A DNA stretch of 64,000 bases from Prorocentrum cordatum (taxonomy: Eukaryota; Sar; Dinophyceae; Prorocentrales; Prorocentraceae), in NCBI GenBank assembly GCA_963575745.1, contig CAUYUJ010001316.1, forward strand, positions 38,589-102,588, in the 5' to 3' direction. The stretch's first letter is position 1. Each line of letters starts with the position of its first letter. A program made the translations under genes and the position numbers. The notes under the pieces were generated by a model, which saw nothing but the letters and a program-made list of their open reading frames with translations, did not search any database and was not told where the DNA came from. Below are positions 42,330-52,749 of the stretch, piece by piece.

Positions 42330-44500
42330 CAGAGGCGCGCAGTAGGTTGGCTATACTCGTGCAGCCGCCGCGCGTTCGCACATCCGATGGGACATCAGTC
42401 CTGTGCACTCCTCTCCCGCCGAGCGATCGCCAGATGACGACGACGGGGCTGAAGGCTCGCAACAAGCATTGCGAGGGTTGCGGATCTCCAGGATACAGTC
42501 CGAGTATATTGAAGCTGCAAAGAGTTGCATATTGGAAACGCGCGAACATCATGCGCGGTCAGCTCAGACGCACGAGGTAGCTCTGCCCAAGAAATTCTGG
42601 TTCAATCATGAGATTGGCATCGACTGTTTGGAAGTATGAGACAGAGAGAGCGCGCTTCACGGGCGCGTGCCCTGGGAACATTCGGCGGAGCGTTTCGAGC
42701 CGGGGGTCGAGCCCCCCCCAACACTCGACGCCGGCGATCAAAACTAGGGGGGCCCCCCTCCCCCCCAAACCGCCCCCCGCCCCCGAACCCCCATCCCCAT
42801 CCCAAGGCGCAGTCGCTGGCGGCCGCCAGCAGCGCCGACGGCGGGAACGCAGCGACGATGACCAGAGGCAGCCCAGGGGAGGGGGGGGTTCCCCACCCCC
42901 CCCACGCTGGCGCCGGCGCTGGCGGTGGCTAGCAGCGCCGGCGCTGGTGCCGGCGACGGCGGGATCGCAGCGATGATTGCCACCATTACCACCGCCGCCG
43001 CCGCTTCATCGACCCACCGCCACCACCGCCAACCCACCGCGCAGCCACCATCACAACCACCGCAACCGCAACTCACCATCACCACCACCACCACAAAAAC
43101 CAACCACCATTACCACCACCACCGCCACAATCTACCACGCCACCACCACCACCACCCGCCACAAACGCCGCCGCTGCCAGCAGCACAACCCCCCCACCAC
43201 CACCACCACAAACCACCGCGCCACCACCACCGCCACCAGCACCAGCACCACCTCCACAAACCACCGCCACCACCAACCCACCACCACCACCACAAACCAC
43301 CACCACACCACCACCGAAACACCCAAAACACTACCACCACAACCCACCACCACAACCACTACCACAAACCACCACCACACCACCACCACACCACCACCAA
43401 ACCACCACCACCACCACCACCACAACAAACCACCACATCACCACCGCCACCACCACCACCGCCACCACCGCCACCACCGCCACCACCACCGCCACCACCA
43501 CCGTCGTCCTCGCCGCCGCTCCCCGCCGCAGGCGCCAGCGCTGGCCCAGAAAAGGAAATCGTCGCCCCCGCCGCCGCGGCCAGCCGCCGAGGGAGGAGGG
43601 GGGGGTTTGGGCCCCCCCTTCCGTCGCGGGAATAGGGGGGGTTCGAACCCCCGCCACCCCCCTCCAGGGGGAGGGGGGAGGGGGGTCCGGTTCCAGACCC
43701 CCCCCCCTCCGAGCGACCACAGAACGCGCTCTGTCAAAACACAACGACAGAGAAATATAGACCTTCTTGAACATCTCGCGCCAGGGGGCCACGCTTCAGC
43801 GCGCCATTTCCGTCAGACCAGAAGGTGGAACACCATCTTCACGAGCGCGTGTTTACAGCGCTCCAACAGCGCTGGCGTGCGTGGGCAGGCAAGCAAGAGG
43901 GAGTGTCAGTGGGTCGCGGACTACACAACTAATGCGCATTCCTGCAATGGGCTAAGAGTCAAGGGGTCGACCTCCGCGATGCCGGAGTCGAATCCCCAGT
44001 GGAGATCGGCCGCGCTGAGGGGCGCGGGGGACTGGAAGAACATGTTCAAGAAGGTTAGCCATGATAAAAATGCCGTCGGTTTTGACGAGGTTATGTCGAC
44101 AGCGTCGGGAGCCGATGACACTGAGAACGAGATGTCACGTGTTAGTGGTTTTGCATCTGCTCAGTGGGCACTCGGACGGATGCCTCGCGCGCCTGGATGT
44201 CAGCTTGACGACGAAGAGGTGTTCGACCTAGGTGTGTTAGCAAACGTCGCCGAGGACGGAGCTGACGAGGTTTCTCGCCAAGCTGCGATCCGCGCATCCG
44301 CTAGCCGCACGGGCCGCTCTCCGAAAAACTACACCTCTGGCTGCCGAATACCAGGTCGGTGATGTAGAATGCTTTCGCAAAAGTCCGACGGGCGGCGAGG
44401 TCACCGTCAACTGGTGCACCGGATCACGGATCGTTGGTTTTGATGGCAAAACGCATTGTCAATCACCCAAGGAGTACCTACCTGTTTGTGTAGCTATCGA
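42330..44500 (+). pseudogene. copia integrase remnant, interrupted by a 1.1-kb insertion
   Basis: Integrase inserts the DNA copy into the genome. 42490-42640 holds the end of the zinc-binding region and the core start, LPKKFWFNHEIGIDCLEV, with the first catalytic Asp in GID. An insertion follows. The frame resumes at 43751 with TFLNISRQGATLQ. Next are SVGRGLHN (about 43906-43929), where the family has a catalytic Asp that is Gly here, and EIGRAEGRGG, which keeps the catalytic Glu. 44100-44360 holds the C-terminal part with ASAQWALGRMPRAPGC and DLGVLAN. 44365-44520 holds the linker VGDVECFRKSP to VAIDRLRP. Frameshifts and stops occur throughout. Confidence 0.75.
42640..43735 (+). mobile_element. 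insertion N in the integrase, with a (CCA)n core
   Basis: GACAGAGAGAGCGCGCTTC at the left and GAACGCGCTCTGTC at the right are near-inverted ends. The insertion separates LEV from TFLN of the integrase with only a few residues unaccounted for. Inside are GC-rich flanks with poly-C runs and a (CCA/CCACCG)n array of about 500 bp (42975-43510). Frames in it are poly-Pro/His/Thr artefacts. Confidence 0.6.
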
Positions 44501-44566
44501 TAGGCTTCGACCGTGTATAGCGGCGGAAGCATTCGCGCGTCCACACCTTTCTAGACATCGCGACGG

Positions 44567-45110
44567 ATGAGTCCACAGGCACGCGCCTCCAGACGGCCAA
44601 CAGGAACAATGAATGCGCTGGAGTACGCGGACGCTACATCTGCCTACTTCCAGGGGCAGGAACAAGACCGCCCCATGTTGCTCGAGCCAATTCCCGACGG
44701 ACTCGAGGGAGCACCGGATGGCGGAGCTTTCGTCGCGCGCATGTGTGTCTACGGCACGCGCGATGCGGGGAGAGGTTTATGGAAGACAATCCGCAAAATA
44801 TATTCAAAGCTCACGGGTCCAGAGGGAATCGTACAATGCCAGCTTTATTCAGCATACGTAGCGACAAGATTGAGATCACTGGCGCGTCGGGAACACATGG
44901 GGATCATTGCTTCCGTTTGGAAAAATATGATACTCGCGAAATCTAGTCAGATGGATTCCGCTACTGCGGATTGGGAGTTGCCCAAGATGCAGATTGCACT
45001 GAGAGTATATCGGCAAAGGATAAATTTGAGAAAATCGAACCTGTATCCTGTCCCAGGGACAGCCCTCTTTCCAGGAGGTATAACGAAGGAGAGGTATACC
45101 AGCTCAGGCT
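44567..45110 (+). pseudogene. copia reverse transcriptase remnant
   Basis: YADATSAYFQGQEQDRPMLL (about 44624-44683) matches the copia D(V/A)xxAFLxG motif containing the first catalytic Asp. CVYGTRDAGRGLWKTIRKI (about 44747-44803) matches the YGLxQAPRxW-type block. Where the YVDD active site belongs (about 44899-44940), the frame reads IIASVWKNMILAK, so the Asp pair is gone. The N-terminal fingers region between the integrase linker and YADAT appears deleted. Confidence 0.75.
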
Positions 45111-45492
45111 CAGTTGTAGAGCTTTATCTTGGGTTTCACGACAGTGCAAACCTGAACTGTTGTATTGCATGAGCCGCCTGCAGACTGCAGTGAGTCACGT
45201 GAAGGCACCCCGCCTCGAGGGTGCCAATCGCGTCCTGGAGGGAACCACACAGTCCGCACATCGCGGGTTAATTTTCAAGGAAGGCGCTGTGTCATGGGTT
45301 TCAGATATGATAGCTCTTGCGGAAACTGACGCCAGCTGGGCAGGTGAAGATGATTTAGGCAAGGGGAATGTCGAACCGCTGAGGTCTCAGAGGGCCAGGT
45401 TCAACGGATTCGCCGGTCCTGGATTCATCGAGGGGAACAGCGACAGCGTCCACCCCATGTCCGTGTGCCAAGTAAGGCCACCAGACGAGTAA
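45080..45492 (+). pseudogene. copia RNase H remnant
   Basis: LSWVSRQCKPELLYCMSRLQ (about 45127-45186), GANRVLEGTTQSAHRGLIF and ETDASWAG (about 45323-45346) follow the copia pattern of 'L(x)WLSRQTRPD', 'A.RxLRxxxxTxxxGL' and the catalytic DASWA. The catalytic Asp of DASW is kept. It is one uninterrupted frame to the stop at 45490-45492, the longest intact part of the element. Confidence 0.7.
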
Positions 45493-46290
45493 GTGAGTCC
45501 ACGCTTCAAGCAGAGACATTGGCATGTCTATGGGGTCTGGAGTCTGGTGTGCGCATTCGTGCTGCCATCGCCGACTCGCGAGGCATGCTTGGTGCTGGGC
45601 ATGCGTTGCCAACCGATTAGGAGAGAAAAAACAGCTACGACGATGAGACGCTGGTGGATGACTGATGCAAAAGATCCGAAAGCATTTGACAGCACCTATT
45701 GCGGGGAAAACAGCAGACAAACGTTGAAGCATATATCCAAGTAGTCTGAGGCAAGACACGTGGGCCAATGGCCATGAAGAAGTAGACATATTTCATCCAC
45801 GTTTGTCTTGTGGTCATATCCGTTTGGTTAACACGAGTATAATGGCTGTGGATCGCCCCCACAAAAGCCATGCCTATTCATTTCTGGTTAAGCGATTGCG
45901 CCCAGCAAAATGTGATGCGACTCCTGGCCCAGAGCCGACCTTGGAGAAGTTAAAGAGGCAACTGGCGAGGGCCACGCTGAGCACTATTCCGGCAGGGAAG
46001 CGGCGTTACTGCGCACCTTGGCTGCTATCCCGACTGGGGATGCTCTGCCTGCCGCCTCTAAAGGCTCACAGGGATCAGCGTGACAACGCGATCCACCGGC
46101 TAGCTCGTGACAGAGTTTTTTTTTTCGGGTGTGAGATGCACGCGGCCCGGATTAGTAGGTCGACCCTGCCAGATCAAGGGTGCCCTCGTGCCACGTGTGT
46201 TGCGACCCATGCCTCCTGCATTTCTGTTGCAACGTGGCCCTCGGAAAGGGTCTTGCGTCCTCTCGCGTGTCCTCCCCACGCAAGTCCGAC
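45493..46290 (+). other. copia 3' region before the LTR
   Basis: 45493-45770 may be the end of RNase H in another frame. The rest is unique-looking sequence. No polypurine tract adjoins the LTR: the last bases are CCCCACGCAAGTCCGAC. Confidence 0.4.
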
Positions 46291-46386
46291 TGTAGAGCAT
46301 GTGTCACGCGTGACAACGCGCCACTCGCTGCCGTTTGACCTCTTGGGGGCCCTTCTGCCATTGCGTTAAAACGTATCACAATCACA
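46291..46386 (+). repeat. 3' LTR of the copia element
   Basis: TGTAGAGCATGTGTCACGCG to GTATCACAATCACA. It lost about 5 bp after TGT and 3 bp in the middle compared with the 5' LTR. Confidence 0.9.
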
Positions 46387-46391
46387 CTCTC
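46387..46391 (+). other. target-site duplication (3') of the copia element
   Basis: CTCTC, identical to 36427-36431. Confidence 0.85.
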
Positions 46392-46534
46392 GCTTCGCGA
46401 GCCTGTTGGAATGTTGGAAGCCTCTTGAAGGCTTCTTGCAAAAAAGGCTCAAGGCTTGAATTGGCGCCCCCCCGCTCGGTTGGCAGAGGAACCGTTCCAG
46501 ACCACCTGCGCGCAGAGGGATGATGCGACTGCGA

Positions 46535-46695
46535 AAAGATAGTGTTTCGGACCGCCGCACGGATTTCCTTGATCGGCGATGGATACCCTCCCTGGCGCGC
46601 CCAGGGCGGCGCTGGAGGCCCCGCCCGGGGGGTCGCCCGGGGGGCAGCCATGGGCGCCTGGCGGCGTCGCCGGGGTCGCCGCCGCCGACAAAAAT
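46535..46695 (+). mobile_element. foldback element F, copy 3 (left half)
   Basis: CGGACCGCCGCACGGATTTC then CTTGATCGGCGATGG and CCCTGGCGCGCCCAGGGCGG match the arm and inner stem of F copies at 231 and 9528. The outer right arm is missing or too diverged to see. Confidence 0.45.
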
Positions 46696-47124
46696 ACGCG
46701 TGTGGGTGCAGTTGTTTGGTTCTTCCACTGCGCATGTGCTTTCTGGTTCTGACGGTGATGGCGTGGCGCAGCAGGCGCGGTAGGCTAATGGCAACTTTGA
46801 TATTGCATGGCTATCCGTAGGTTTTTCTAGTTTGGGCGGTCTCACTTTGGGACATTATTCGTTCGGGGAATCTCCACGGGGGGGCAGTGGTATTGCGGCC
46901 AAAGGGCTCACGTTCTTGGTCTAGTTCTTTGCGGTCATGTTCCGGTTGCATATTGCGAGCTTTATTTCAAATAGCTTATGGCCGAGATTTCGCCCAGGCA
47001 ACGCGGCAATGTACACAGTTAAAACTCAATGCTGATTCCTGCTGGGGCCGCTCGCCCATCCAGAGTTCTCTGCGCAACGTCGACCTGGCAGTCTCCGCTG
47101 TTGCCTGTCGACAACACACGAGAA
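46696..47124. other. intervening sequence
   Basis: No gene, RNA or repeat recognised. Confidence 0.35.
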
Positions 47125-47290
47125 GAAAGAGAGAGAGAGAGAGAGACATACATACATAGACAAGTATACATACACGCTTATATGTAGTTCACATATACCA
47201 ATACATATGCATATACATAAATATTTACATATACATATGTATGTATGCATGCGTGCATGTATGCATGTATGTATGTATGCATGTGTGTAC
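47125..47290 (+). repeat. GA then ATAC/TATG microsatellites
   Basis: (GA)n at 47129-47145, followed by ATACATAC and TATGTATGCATG variants. Confidence 0.9.
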
Positions 47291-48240
47291 GCATTGGGTT
47301 TGTCCGGGGGTCAGAGAACGGGGTCGTCTGTAGGCATGGCCCCAGACGGGGCAGGGGAAGCGATTAAAACGGAAATCAGTGTTCGTTTTGGTGTGAAGGT
47401 TTTTGGGGTCAAATTGTTGTTTTGAATTTTGTTTGGGTTCAACTGTGGCTCCAGATTCGTAGCTGTTGGTGTGCACTTGAAAGTGTCGTTTGTTTTTCAC
47501 TACTGCATATACGTCGGTATTCGGGGTGGGTTGTCCGATGCGTTAGGCGCGGTTGCCGGCTCCGACCAGTGCCCCAGGGCGTCGGTGCCCGGCCTTGGTT
47601 TTGCAGCTGCGTCTTGCTGCAAGTCGGTCTTCGGCCTCGGCATTAGTCTTCGGCCTCGGTCTTGCGACGCCGTCCGTCTGCGACCTCGGCCCACACGGTG
47701 GAGCAACGAAGATCGACTTCAGATTTGCGACGGGGGGGCGGTCTTGATTTCCTGAGTTCTGCGTGCACCACCGCTCGCCGACAGCGCGGTTCCCCGTGGG
47801 TCCCGCGACGCGTGGCTCGTTCTATGGCCCGCGGCGCCAACGGCCTCGTTGCCGCGGAGCACGCGAGCGCGCGCTTGTCTGCGCGAGTTTTGCTTCGCAC
47901 CGCGCAGCGCGCAGCGCGCGAACGCACGAGCGCACATGTCATCAGCGAGGCTTCGATGTCACGCGCTGTTTGCGCGGGGACTCGCGTTGCGCAGCCAAAG
48001 GAAGCGGGCGAGTCTTCCGGGGAGAGCACCGCGAGCGCGTCGCCAAGCGCGCGTCGCATTGCGCCCAGCTGCCAGACGGAATTCCTTCCACCGCGCTAGT
48101 CCAGCACTTTGGGCGGCGACTGTTCGAGCGATGATAACGACGATGGTGGCGATAAGGACGGCGATGATAATGCGAAGGAGACAAAAATTAGGCTGTCACA
48201 CGTGCGCGCTCCCAATCTATTTCTTGAAGAGCCGTCATGG
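47291..48240. other. unrecognised sequence
   Basis: CTTCGGCCTCGG occurs at 47629, 47648 and related spots. 47760-48100 is GC-rich with open frames in all phases. A GATGATAACGACGATGG tract sits near 48130. No gene recognised. Confidence 0.35.
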
Positions 48241-48862
48241 AGTTCAATTGGGCTGTATCAGGGCAGTCTTGGGTTCCTGTGGGGCCGTCTTGCGGGCCCC
48301 TTGCGGCTTTCCTGGGTTGCCCTGGGCTCCACGTGAGCCGTCTTGGGTCTCTCTTGCGGCCTTCGTCGGGGCGTCGCGGGGGCGCCTGGGTCCGTCGGGG
48401 GTCGAGAGGCCCTCCCGGGCCGTCTAGGATCCCTTCGGCTGTTTTCGTAGGCTGTCTTGGGGCTCTTGGGGCCCTCCTGCGCCGCATTCTGGGGGGTTCT
48501 CGGCTCATTGTCGAGGCGTCTTGGGCCGTCTCAGGGCAACGTTGGAGGCTCCGTTGGCCGTCTCGGGCTGATTGAAGCCGGGGGCGACTGCGCCCCCAAA
48601 TCAGTGGAGCGCCGTATCAAAGTCAGCGAGTGTCATCCCTAGGGTCTTTCGGGGTCCTTTTGGGGCCCTCCTGAGCCGTCCTGGGACGTATTGGGGGCTT
48701 CTCTGAACCATCTTGGTTCCGTGCTGGGCCTCTGTGGCGCCGCGTTGATTTGTCTCGGAGCCATATTTGTCCGTCCAAGAAACAACCTGAGGCCATCTTG
48801 GCGGCCGATTGCCACCTGGGGCCGTCTTGGGAGATTTGGGGGGCCTCAGGGAGTCAACGCGG
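48241..48862 (+). repeat. dispersed repeat E-like block
   Basis: GGGCAGTCTTGGGTTCCTGT, GGGGCCGTCTTGCGGGCC, CTTGGGGCTCTTGGGGCCC and CGTATTGGGGGCTTC. This is the same sequence style as 7920-8300, 38740 and 39960, here as loosely tandem segments of varying length. Confidence 0.5.
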
Positions 48863-49234
48863 TCGCCCAGGAACCCTCGGGAGAAGGGGCGGCGCGCGGG
48901 AAAGCGCGCGGCGGGGTGGGCGAGCCCCCTCAGCGAATGGAGAGACCCTGCCAGACAGCACTTGGCATTCGCACCCTCCACCATCGCGGCGGCGCGGCGC
49001 CGCCTGGCGGGCGCGAGCGAGATCGAGGCGGCCTCTGCGCCGCCGCGCGCGCGACGGCTAGAAGGGCGCTCGCGTTGGATCCCCCGCGCGCGCGACGGCC
49101 AGGCACCTCCGTGCGCGGAAAACGCAGCTCGAGCGGCCTTCCGTCGGACGTGCCTCTGAGGCCGCTGGTGTTTCCCAGCGCGTCGTGTCCGAGTCTCGCC
49201 TGCCATTTGCTGTCGCGGCCCCGTGCGAGGGAGG
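48863..49234. other. GC-rich intervening sequence
   Basis: No gene recognised. Contains the start of the GCGCGCGACGGC-rich composition that dominates 50280-51290. Confidence 0.35.
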
Positions 49235-49755
49235 TGGTTGCGCGGTCAACCTGGGGCGGTCAACCGGCCTATTGGCGGCCGATCCAGGTCGGTCCGCGCG
49301 CGGCTGGGCGGGCAACTCGGGCGGTCAATTCGGGCGTCCAACGCGCGGCCGGGCGGTCAACGCGCGGCTGGGCGGTCAACCCGGGCGGTCAACTCGGCTG
49401 GTCAACGCGCGGCGGGGCGGTCAACGCGCGGTTGGGCGGTCAATCTGGCCGATCAACTCATCAAAGCGCGCGCCGGCCGATCAACTTGGCCGACCAACTG
49501 GGCCGATCAACGCGTCAACGCGCGCGCGCGGTCATTTCGGCCGATCAATTTGGCCGATCAGCTGGGCCGATCAATTCGGCCGATCAACTCGGCCTATCAA
49601 CTCGGCCGATCAACTCGGCCGATCAACTCGGCTCATCAACTCGGCCGATCAATTTGGCCGATCAACTCGGCCGATCAACTCGCCCGTTCGACTCGGCCGA
49701 TCACTTTGGCCGGTCAACTCGTCTGGTCCCTTTGGTCGGTATTTTCGGGCGGCCA
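49235..49755 (+). repeat. 13-bp minisatellite CGGCCGATCAACT
   Basis: About 40 imperfect units. The 5' half uses CGGGCGGTCAAC and CGCGGCTGGGCGGTCAAC variants, and the 3' half is nearly pure CGGCCGATCAACT. CGGCCG and TTGGCCGATCAA are self-complementary. The 39-bp triple period yields 13-residue peptide repeats that are artefacts. Confidence 0.9.
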
Positions 49756-50279
49756 ACTCGGGGAGGGGTCAATTCGGGCCGTCGATTGGGGCGCGGGTGC
49801 CCGCGCGCGCCGCGGGTGCCTGGGCGCCTTCGCCCACGCGCGCCGCCGGCGCATGAGTGCGCTCACCCGCGCTCGCGGTGTGCGCCCGAACGGTTTCATT
49901 CAGAGTTTCCCAGGCCAATGAGCTTCGCGTGGCCTAGAGTTTTTTGGGCCCGTTCGGTTTCGGGCGATCCAGAATCGCCCAGGCGATCGAAGCCTCGGTC
50001 GACCCAGAGCCTCCCAGACCCTTGCGATTCGAGCGATCCAGAGCCTACTAGGCCCTTGCACCGGGACCCTCTGGTGGTTGGAGTTCACGCAAATCGCTCG
50101 GCTGGCGCCGAAGCACAATGCGCCCTTTCGACCATCCTTCGCAAGAAAACCGCTCGCGCACTGCGCGAGATAGGAGTGCAGCGCAGCGCGCGTCGCCCAA
50201 ATCGCATGGCTGACGCCACGACAGGGGAAGCCCTGGCAATTGAAGTTCGCAGCAACCGTTCGGCTGACGCCGAGGCAAC
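49756..50279. other. intervening sequence
   Basis: Three loose copies of GGCGATCCAGA(A/G)(T/C)CGCCCAGG-type sequence at 49965-50050. No gene recognised. Confidence 0.35.
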
Positions 50280-51290
50280 CGCTCGGCCAACGCCTCCATG
50301 CCGCCGCGCGCGCGGCAGCGCAGAGCCGACGTGCGCGGAGGCATGCAACGGGAGCGGCCTCTGCGCCGCCGCTCGCGCCTCGGCGCCAGCCCGTCGCGCG
50401 TGGAACAAGCGCCGGTTCCTGTGGCGCCGCGCGGGGGGGCGCCGTGCCGTCGCGCGCAGAGGAACGCAATGGAGGCGGCCCTTGCACCGCCGCGCGCGCG
50501 GCGGCGCTGGGCCGTCGCGCGCGGGCAAATTGTGACGAGGCCACCTTCTGCGCCGTCGCTCGCGCGGCGTCGCTGGGCCGTCGAGCGTTGCGACGCGGAG
50601 CGGGGGGGGGGGTCTCTGCGCCACCGCGCGCGCGCGGCGGCGCTGGGCCGTCGCGCGCGGAAGACGCGCTGCTGGCGGCCCCTGCGCCGCCGCGCGCGCG
50701 GCGACGCTGGGCCGTCGCGCGCGGAGAAGCGCATCGCGAGCGGCCATTGCGCCGCCGCGCGCGCGGCAGCGCTGGGCCTGCGTGCGCGAGGAAACACAAT
50801 GGAGGCGGCTCCTGCTCCGCCGCGCGCGCGGCGGCGCCGGGCCGCCGCGCTCAGAAAAAACGCGACGAGACCAGCTTCGGCGCTTCCGTGCGCGCGGCGG
50901 CGCAGGGCGTCGCGCATGGAAAGGCGAAATGGAGGCGGCCTCTGCGCCGCCGCGAGCGCGGCGGGCTGGGGCCGTCGCGAGCAGAAAACGCAACGCGAGC
51001 CGTTCCCGCGCCGCCGTGCGCGCGGCGGCGCTTGGCAGTCGTGCGCGGAGAACTTTGACGGTGGCGACCTTTGCGCCTCCGTGCGCCCGGCGGCGCTGGG
51101 CTGCTTGCGTAAGGATGCGATGGGGGCGGCCCCTGCGCCGCCGCTCGCGCAGAGGCGCCGGCCCGCCCCCCGCGGGAAACGCAGGCGCTGGGCCGTTGCC
51201 CGTGGAAAAATGCAACGGGGGCAGCCTCTGCGCCGCCGCGCGCGCGGCAGCATTGGGCCGCTTTGCGCAGAGGCATCGGAGTCGGGCTGT
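50280..51290 (+). repeat. 63-bp GC-rich minisatellite, about 16 units
   Basis: The unit is GCGCCGCCGCGCGCGCGGCG, GCGCTGGGCCGTCGCGCGCG, then a variable CGGAGAAACGCAATGGAGGCGGCC stretch. GCTGGGCCGTCG landmarks recur mostly 63 bp apart (for example 50569, 50641, 50704). GCGCGCGCG runs favour unusual helix forms. Long frames on both strands (up to several hundred codons) follow from 63 being a multiple of three and from the scarcity of stops. Confidence 0.85.
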
Positions 51291-51784
51291 CCTCTCAGTT
51301 AGCGCGCTACGGCCGCGGGGCTTGCACGGCTGGCGCCCGACAACGTTTCGCGGAAACGCGGGCCTGTTGTAGGCTGCTTTGTTTGGTCGTAAACGCGGTT
51401 GTGATCGACGGGCGCTGATGTGCCCAATGATTTGCCAGAGTGTTAGCGCAGGCCCGTTTGAGTGCACCATAGCATCAAATGCGGCGTTGTTTGTTATGCG
51501 CGTGTCCTTTAAGCTAGTTTACGCATCGATTTTGGCCTTTGCCCACACGTGTTAGGGTGCCGTTTGCAATGGAACCCTGGGAGACGACCTCAGAATTTGA
51601 AGTTCTAGATGGAAGCCATGCTGGGCCCTGGGTGCAACGGAAATCTGGACCAAACCTTTTCGCGCACCAAGAGCACGTTGACGCGAAAATGTGCGAACCA
51701 ATAGCCACGGCAACCAGCGAGTAAGACGGCCTTGCCGGCGCCCTTGCGGGCTCTCCTACAGACCTGACCCCCCATACATTCCGA
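51291..51784. other. intervening sequence
   Basis: A 61-codon frame at 51539-51724 with a protein-like middle (EPWETTSEFEVLDGSHAGPW) matches nothing I know. No other feature. Confidence 0.3.
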
Positions 51785-52075
51785 ATGTATGTATGTATGC
51801 CTGCCTGTATGTTTGTGTGTATGTATGTATGTATGTATGTATGTGTGTGTGTGTGTATGTATGTATGGAAGTATGTGTGTTTGTATGTATAGGTATGTAT
51901 GTATGCATGTCTGACTGTATGTATGTATGTATGTATGTATGTATGCAGGGATGTATGTTCGTTTGTATGTATGTATATATGCATGTATGTATGTATGTAT
52001 GTATACATGTATGTATGTATGTGTATATGTATATATACACATATGTATACATGTGTATATATATATACATATACC
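51785..52075 (+). repeat. TATG microsatellite
   Basis: (TATG)n with GTGTGTGTA and ATATATACA interruptions, about 290 bp. Confidence 0.95.
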
Positions 52076-52280
52076 GAGATACAGGGGCGGGTGGGTCCTG
52101 CCCAGTGCCTCGCGTCGCCAGGAGCGCACCGGGCTTCCAGAAGCCGTCCCACAGGGGCCCAGGGCCAGCTCGCGCCGCCGTTGGCGCCCGGTGCCTCCCG
52201 AGGGCTCCCCAGAAGGGTTCAGATCGGGGCTCAAGAGACGGAGACGGGGGTCAATGCGAACGGGGGTCAGCCAGTCTACG

Positions 52281-52528
52281 CCTCCTAGGTGGGGTCGGAG
52301 TCGATGGGGTCGGAGGATCGCGCCGCATCGCCGATGCATCGCCGATGCGGCTCGATGTGCAGCCCGATTTGCGTCACGTCGACGTCACCGATGCATCGCC
52401 GACGTCGACGATGCATCGCCAGTGCATCGCCGGTGCCTCGCCGATGCATCGACGATGTATCGCCGATGTATCGGCGATGCGGCGCGATTCTCCGACCCCA
52501 TCTACTCCGACCCCATTCAGGAGGCCTC
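52281..52528 (+). mobile_element. foldback element family D, second full copy
   Basis: CCTCCTAGGTGGGGTCGGAG at the left pairs with CCGACCCCATTCAGGAGG at the right. The centre is expanded by GATGCATCGCC(G/A) units, making it about 40 bp longer than the copy at 20102. Confidence 0.8.
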
Positions 52529-52749
52529 TAGCCAGGGCACCAGATCTTGCAGGATCCTGCGGAGACCCCCTTTGGCTGACCCGGGTTGTTAGCGAGCCGC
52601 TCGTGGCCACGAGGCGGCCGCCCATGTTGGCTGAGCCGGGTTTGCGAAGCCCTGCGGTGCAGTGCTTGTTTCTTGCATTGCAGTTTGTTGGTTTTCTGCG
52701 AACCCGGGTCTGGTTGACCCATGTTAGCAAATCCCCGATCAAAGACGCC
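52529..52749 (+). repeat. segment with repeated GACCCGGGTT boxes
   Basis: GGCTGACCCGGGTTGTTAGC, GGCTGAGCCGGGTTTGCGAAG, CGAACCCGGGTCTGGTTGAC and ACCCATGTTAGC occur in both orientations within 200 bp, so the region can fold into a cruciform. Class unknown. Confidence 0.4.

Larger units (their letters stand above)
36432..46386 (+). mobile_element. Ty1/copia LTR retrotransposon, complete ends, inactivated (9.96 kb)
   Basis: Short LTRs (103 and 96 bp) with TGTGAT...ATCACA ends and a CTCTC target-site duplication define the element exactly. A candidate primer-binding site follows the 5' LTR. The order gag (CCHC zinc knuckle), protease, integrase, reverse transcriptase, RNase H is the copia order. 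All coding parts carry frameshifts or stop codons. The integrase catalytic Asp and the polymerase (Y/V)xDD box are altered, so the copy is dead. Protease and integrase are each split by later insertions (about 39925-40315 and 42640-43735). No polypurine tract is visible before the 3' LTR. Confidence 0.9.

Noticed and set aside
43640-43670. tRNA gene suggested by GGTTCGAACCCC
   Set aside because: No acceptor, D-arm or anticodon arm can be built around it. The flanks are poly-G and poly-C runs.
48691-51470. Several open frames of 300-614 codons on both strands
   Set aside because: They coincide with 13-bp and 63-bp minisatellites and very high GC. The peptides are repeats of Arg, Ala, Gly and Pro with no domain, and both strands are open at once.
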